Positions 61,701 to 64,000 of a stretch of DNA of 64,000 nt are shown here, one piece after another. The notes beneath the pieces are model-generated. The model ran no database searches. It was not told the origin of the DNA and saw only the letters and a program-made list of their open reading frames with translations. The stretch is taken from assembly GCF_009469605.1 (NCBI RefSeq), contig NZ_SSXU01000001.1, positions 186,001 to 250,000 of the forward strand, in the 5' to 3' direction. The translations under genes and the position numbers were made by a program. Source of the DNA: Zoogloea sp. 1C4. GTDB taxonomy: Bacteria > Pseudomonadota > Gammaproteobacteria > Burkholderiales > Rhodocyclaceae. How positions within the stretch are numbered: position 1 is the first letter of the stretch; every line of letters starts with the position of its first letter.

Positions 61701-62855
61701 ATGAACCCAGCCGCCACGCCCCACCCCGCCATCACTGCCGCCTGGAAGATGCTCGAACTGGCCCGGGCCGGGTTCGCGCTGCCCGTGATCGACGTGGAAA
61801 CCGCAGCCTGGGTGCTCGGCCTGCACGGCGAGGTGACGCCCCCGCTGCCGGAGCCGGCCCACACCCACGCCCGGCTGGCGGCAGCCCTGGCCGCCGACGA
61901 CGCCGCAAAAGCCACGGCGCTCCTCCACGACCGGCTGCCCCGCCCGGGCATGGAACGGCTGCTCATCCACGCCTGCCACCTGGGCGGCCACCGGCATGCC
62001 GACGCCCTGCTCGACGTGGCGCTGGCCCATCCCGCCGCGTGGTTCAACGGCGCGATGCTGGCTGGCACCAGCCGACCGGCCGAACTGCTGGCGCGCCTGG
62101 ATGTTTCCCGCGGGCAGCCCCTGTCGATGCCCGACATCGTCACCATCGCCGAACTCGTCCTGCGCGGCCTGGACGCCGGCCAGCCCTGCCCCGCGGCCGA
62201 AGCCCTGTGGCAGCCGCTGGCAGATGCCCCCGACGCCCTGGCCCGTCACCCGCAGTTCCGCACGGCCCACCTGCGCTTTCTCGCCCGACGCGATCCGGCA
62301 TCCGCCCGCACCCAGCTGCTGCGCTACGCCGAAACCTACCCCCGGAGCGATCTGTATGTCGGCGCCGTGGCCGTGCTGGCCCGGCTGCTCGCCACCGATC
62401 CGGCAGCCGCGGTGGCGCTGGTGGCCGCGTCCGACGAAGAAGCCGATGTGTCCGTGTGGCTGCCCGCCCTGTGCTGGCGATTCGAACTGCCCGCCGCCGC
62501 CCACCCGCTCGTCACCCGCCTGCTCGACTCCACCGATCCGGAAACCGGCCTCGATCTGGTGACAGCGCTGGCCCGCACGCCCAACGTGGCGTGGCTGCAG
62601 CGCGCATGGAAGAACACGGAAGGTCTGGCGGATCGGGACGAGCGCATCGTGAGGGCCATCGCCCCGGCCCTGATGCAGCTCCACGCGGCCGGGCTCACCG
62701 CTCAGGCCGATACATTGACCAGCCTCGCAGACGAATGGCTGGGGGACGCCCGGGTCATCGACGGCCAGCTGCCGGCCACCGGGCTGCTGCGCGTGCTGGG
62801 TGCGCCCGGCCTGCCGCCCCTCGTGCCCTGGGGCAAGGGATTCGCGCTGCCCTGA
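61701..62855 (+). CDS. Helical repeat protein of unknown function at the end of the eCIS operon
   Basis: 384 aa from the ATG at 61701, 17 bp after the third payload gene. Soluble, Leu/Ala-rich, with helical pairs resembling HEAT-type repeats (RLLIHACHLGGHRHADALLDVALAH; ALARHPQFRTAHLRFLARRDPASA). No signal peptide. It may belong to the TIGR02270-type unknown family or be an immunity or accessory protein; this cannot be decided. The terminator at 62891 follows. Confidence 0.6.
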   Translation: MNPAATPHPAITAAWKMLELARAGFALPVIDVETAAWVLGLHGEVTPPLPEPAHTHARLAAALAADDAAKATALLHDRLPRPGMERLLIHACHLGGHRHADALLDVALAHPAAWFNGAMLAGTSRPAELLARLDVSRGQPLSMPDIVTIAELVLRGLDAGQPCPAAEALWQPLADAPDALARHPQFRTAHLRFLARRDPASARTQLLRYAETYPRSDLYVGAVAVLARLLATDPAAAVALVAASDEEADVSVWLPALCWRFELPAAAHPLVTRLLDSTDPETGLDLVTALARTPNVAWLQRAWKNTEGLADRDERIVRAIAPALMQLHAAGLTAQADTLTSLADEWLGDARVIDGQLPATGLLRVLGAPGLPPLVPWGKGFALP

Positions 62856-62890
62856 GCCCGCCGGGCCGGCACAAACCGGACGCACAAAAT

Positions 62891-62920
62891 GAAAAAGCCA
62901 CTCGTTTGAGTGGCTTTTTC
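62891..62920. terminator. Bidirectional rho-independent terminator
   Basis: Perfect 13-bp inverted repeat GAAAAAGCCACTC and GAGTGGCTTTTTC with loop GTTT. It has A/T tracts on both sides, so it can end the plus-strand eCIS operon and the minus-strand tRNA transcript. Confidence 0.95.
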
Positions 62921-62931
62921 ACGGGAATTTA

Positions 62932-63008
62932 TGGTCGGGGAAAGAGGATTCGAACCTCCGGCCCCTGCGTCCCGAACGCAGTGCTCTACCAGGCTGAGCT
63001 ATTCCCCG
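62932..63008 (-). tRNA. tRNA-Pro (anticodon CGG)
   Basis: 77 nt including an encoded CCA. Read on the minus strand: acceptor CGGGGAA paired with TTCCCCG, D-loop AGCTCAGCCTGGTAGAGC, anticodon stem-loop CTGCGTTCGGGACGCAG (anticodon CGG), T-loop GGTTCGAATCC. Length and layout equal E. coli tRNA-Pro(CGG). Its 3' end faces the terminator and the eCIS cluster. Confidence 0.97.
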
Positions 63009-63175
63009 ACTCGACCCTGACTGCCATGCATCTGCAAGGCTTCAAGGTATTTCGCGTAACGCCGTTATTACTTGTGGCGCCCTGGAAAGACCGCGATTAT
63101 GTACGAACTCTGCAGAAGGTGCAAGAAGATCGACACATTTCTTCAAGCCGGAGCCTTGCTCAGCCCGGCCGGCAA

Positions 63176-63355
63176 TCAGGCCAGCGTGGTGCCCGGGTGG
63201 GTTGCCGCGACTTCCTCGTGTTCCCATTCCTTCACGGTTTCGGACAGGAGACGGGCTTTTTCGTGGGCGTCCGGGGCGTGGTGATGTTCGCGCTCGAAAG
63301 CCTCCAGCGCATCGTGGCAGGCCTCGGCCTTCGAATGGGCATGGGTATGGGGCAT
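63176..63355 (-). CDS. Small His-rich protein of unknown function
   Basis: 59 aa from the ATG at 63355, with an AAGGAAGG ribosome site upstream. Composition is striking: MPHTHAHSKAEACHDALEAF then EREHHHAPDAHEKARLL, ten His in 59 residues. Acidic and probably helical. No family recognised; the His could bind metal. It lies 167 bp upstream of the tRNA-Pro 5' end on the same strand. Confidence 0.6.
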   Translation of the reverse strand: MPHTHAHSKAEACHDALEAFEREHHHAPDAHEKARLLSETVKEWEHEEVAATHPGTTLA

Positions 63356-63605
63356 GATGAACCTTCCTTCTGAATGACTGAAACACGGCAATGCAAACTG
63401 TATGCTGCACCGCACAACGCGATTCTAGCCACCATTCCAAGACAATCGCAAGCTCGTTTTGCACCGCAACAACCTGCGCAAGCGCCGCCAGCGTGACAAA
63501 CTCGGCACCCGACCCTTCCTAGTGGAATACCATCCCCAGCAACACTGACTCATCGAACCCGGTCGCCAGCCTCGGCACCGTCCTTCTCCGACCGACGAGG
63601 GAAAA
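63356..63605. promoter_or_regulatory. 250-bp intergenic region between the His-rich gene and the solute-binding gene
   Basis: No gene visible. Must hold promoters for two divergent genes. No strong hexamer pair is picked out with confidence. Confidence 0.4.
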
Positions 63606-64000
63606 ATGTCCGTCTCTTTACTCAGCCGGATCATCGTCACGTTTATCGCTGTCGTTCTGGCGTGGCTGGCCAGCAATGCGCTGGCGGCCGATGCCGCGCC
63701 GCGCTCGCTCCATGTGGTGAGCGACGACAACTATCCGCCTTACCTCTTCCGCAACGCCGACGGCAAGGTCGAGGGCTATCTGGTGGATCTGTGGCAGCTT
63801 TGGCAGTCGCGCACCGGCATCGAGGTGAACCTCACCACCACCAACTGGGCCGAGGCCCAGCGGATGATCGCCGACGGGCGCGCCGACGTGATCGACATGA
63901 TCTACCGCACGCCCCAGCGGGAAGCCCTCTACGAGTTCTCCGCGCCCTACGCCGATCTGCCGGTGGCGATCTACACCCACACCACCATCGGCGGCATCAG
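63606..64000 (+). CDS. Periplasmic solute-binding (SBP_bac_3-type) protein or sensor, N-terminal part
   Basis: Open to the end of the window: 131 complete codons, with no stop seen. Start ATG at 63606 with GAGGG upstream. An N-terminal signal/TM segment (IIVTFIAVVLAWLASNALA) leads into VVSDDNYPPYLFRNADGKVEGYLVDLW and AQRMIADGRADVIDMIYRTPQRE, typical of family 3 binding domains. The domain is often fused to GGDEF, EAL or histidine-kinase output domains, but the C-terminal part is outside the window, so its type is unknown. Confidence 0.75.
   Translation, partial: MSVSLLSRIIVTFIAVVLAWLASNALAADAAPRSLHVVSDDNYPPYLFRNADGKVEGYLVDLWQLWQSRTGIEVNLTTTNWAEAQRMIADGRADVIDMIYRTPQREALYEFSAPYADLPVAIYTHTTIGGI

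Noticed and set aside
23753-62855. Interpretation as a prophage tail or a type VI secretion system
   Set aside because: No capsid, portal, terminase, lysis or integrase genes and no TssJLM/TssBC/ClpV set; the eCIS ATPase, CIS tape measure and DUF4157 proteins point to an eCIS.
1-64000. CRISPR arrays, insertion sequences and rRNA genes
   Set aside because: No regularly spaced repeats, no transposase genes and no rRNA sequence were seen in the window.

Overview
The window is a GC-rich bacterial chromosome segment with dense, short-spaced genes. Gene content suggests a sulfur-oxidising, respiring betaproteobacterium, perhaps of the Azoarcus/Thauera/Rhodocyclales type. This is inferred from the cysE-iscR-iscS order, the soxCDYZAXB order, cytochrome c4 and the flavocytochrome c genes. 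There is no 16S rRNA here to confirm it.

Region 1 (1-4300) is housekeeping. On the minus strand lie trmJ, cysE, iscR and the first codons of iscS, with IscR-type operators upstream of both cysE and iscR. On the plus strand lie a suhB-like inositol monophosphatase and a TesA-type esterase, followed by a minus-strand methyltransferase.

Region 2 (4460-17320) handles sulfur oxidation and electron transfer. It holds a cytochrome c4, a triple-rhodanese protein, fccAB (sulfide dehydrogenase), the divergent soxCDYZAXB operon, a SoxH-like zinc hydrolase, a SoxW-like thioredoxin, a small monoheme cytochrome without an obvious Met ligand, and a periplasmic rhodanese. Together these should oxidise sulfide and thiosulfate in the periplasm and pass electrons to c-type cytochromes.

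Region 3 (17395-23408) has an aapJQM-type amino acid ABC transporter lacking its ATPase gene, a trace of a ridA 3' end, a LysR regulator divergent from azoR, a pirin and a small unknown gene.

Region 4 (23409-62920) is a complete-looking extracellular contractile injection system (eCIS, related to Afp/PVC) of about 39 kb, read entirely on the plus strand. A candidate promoter inside an inverted repeat precedes it. The order is: Pvc16-like cap, a beta-sandwich protein, sheath, tube, sheath, tube, CIS-tube/Pvc7-like, a Pvc6-like small protein, hub, spike, an unknown protein with a hydrophobic C-terminus, gp25, gp6, gp7 fusion, two motif-sharing unknown proteins, tape measure, AAA+ ATPase, and an Ala-rich helical protein. 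Three proteins with the eCIS-associated DUF4157 HExxH domain follow (candidate payloads of 1636, about 379 and 1885 aa), then a helical unknown protein. Most genes are coupled by ATGA-type overlaps. The three longer gaps in the downstream half each contain perfect inverted repeats. The cluster ends at a strong bidirectional terminator beside the 3' end of a tRNA-Pro(CGG) gene.

Region 5 (62932-64000) holds the tRNA, a small His-rich protein and the start of a periplasmic solute-binding/sensor protein cut by the window edge.

The most interesting material is in the eCIS: unusual component architectures and the 1636-aa and 1885-aa payload candidates. The second of these carries an intact and an apparently degenerate metallo-beta-lactamase-like module.
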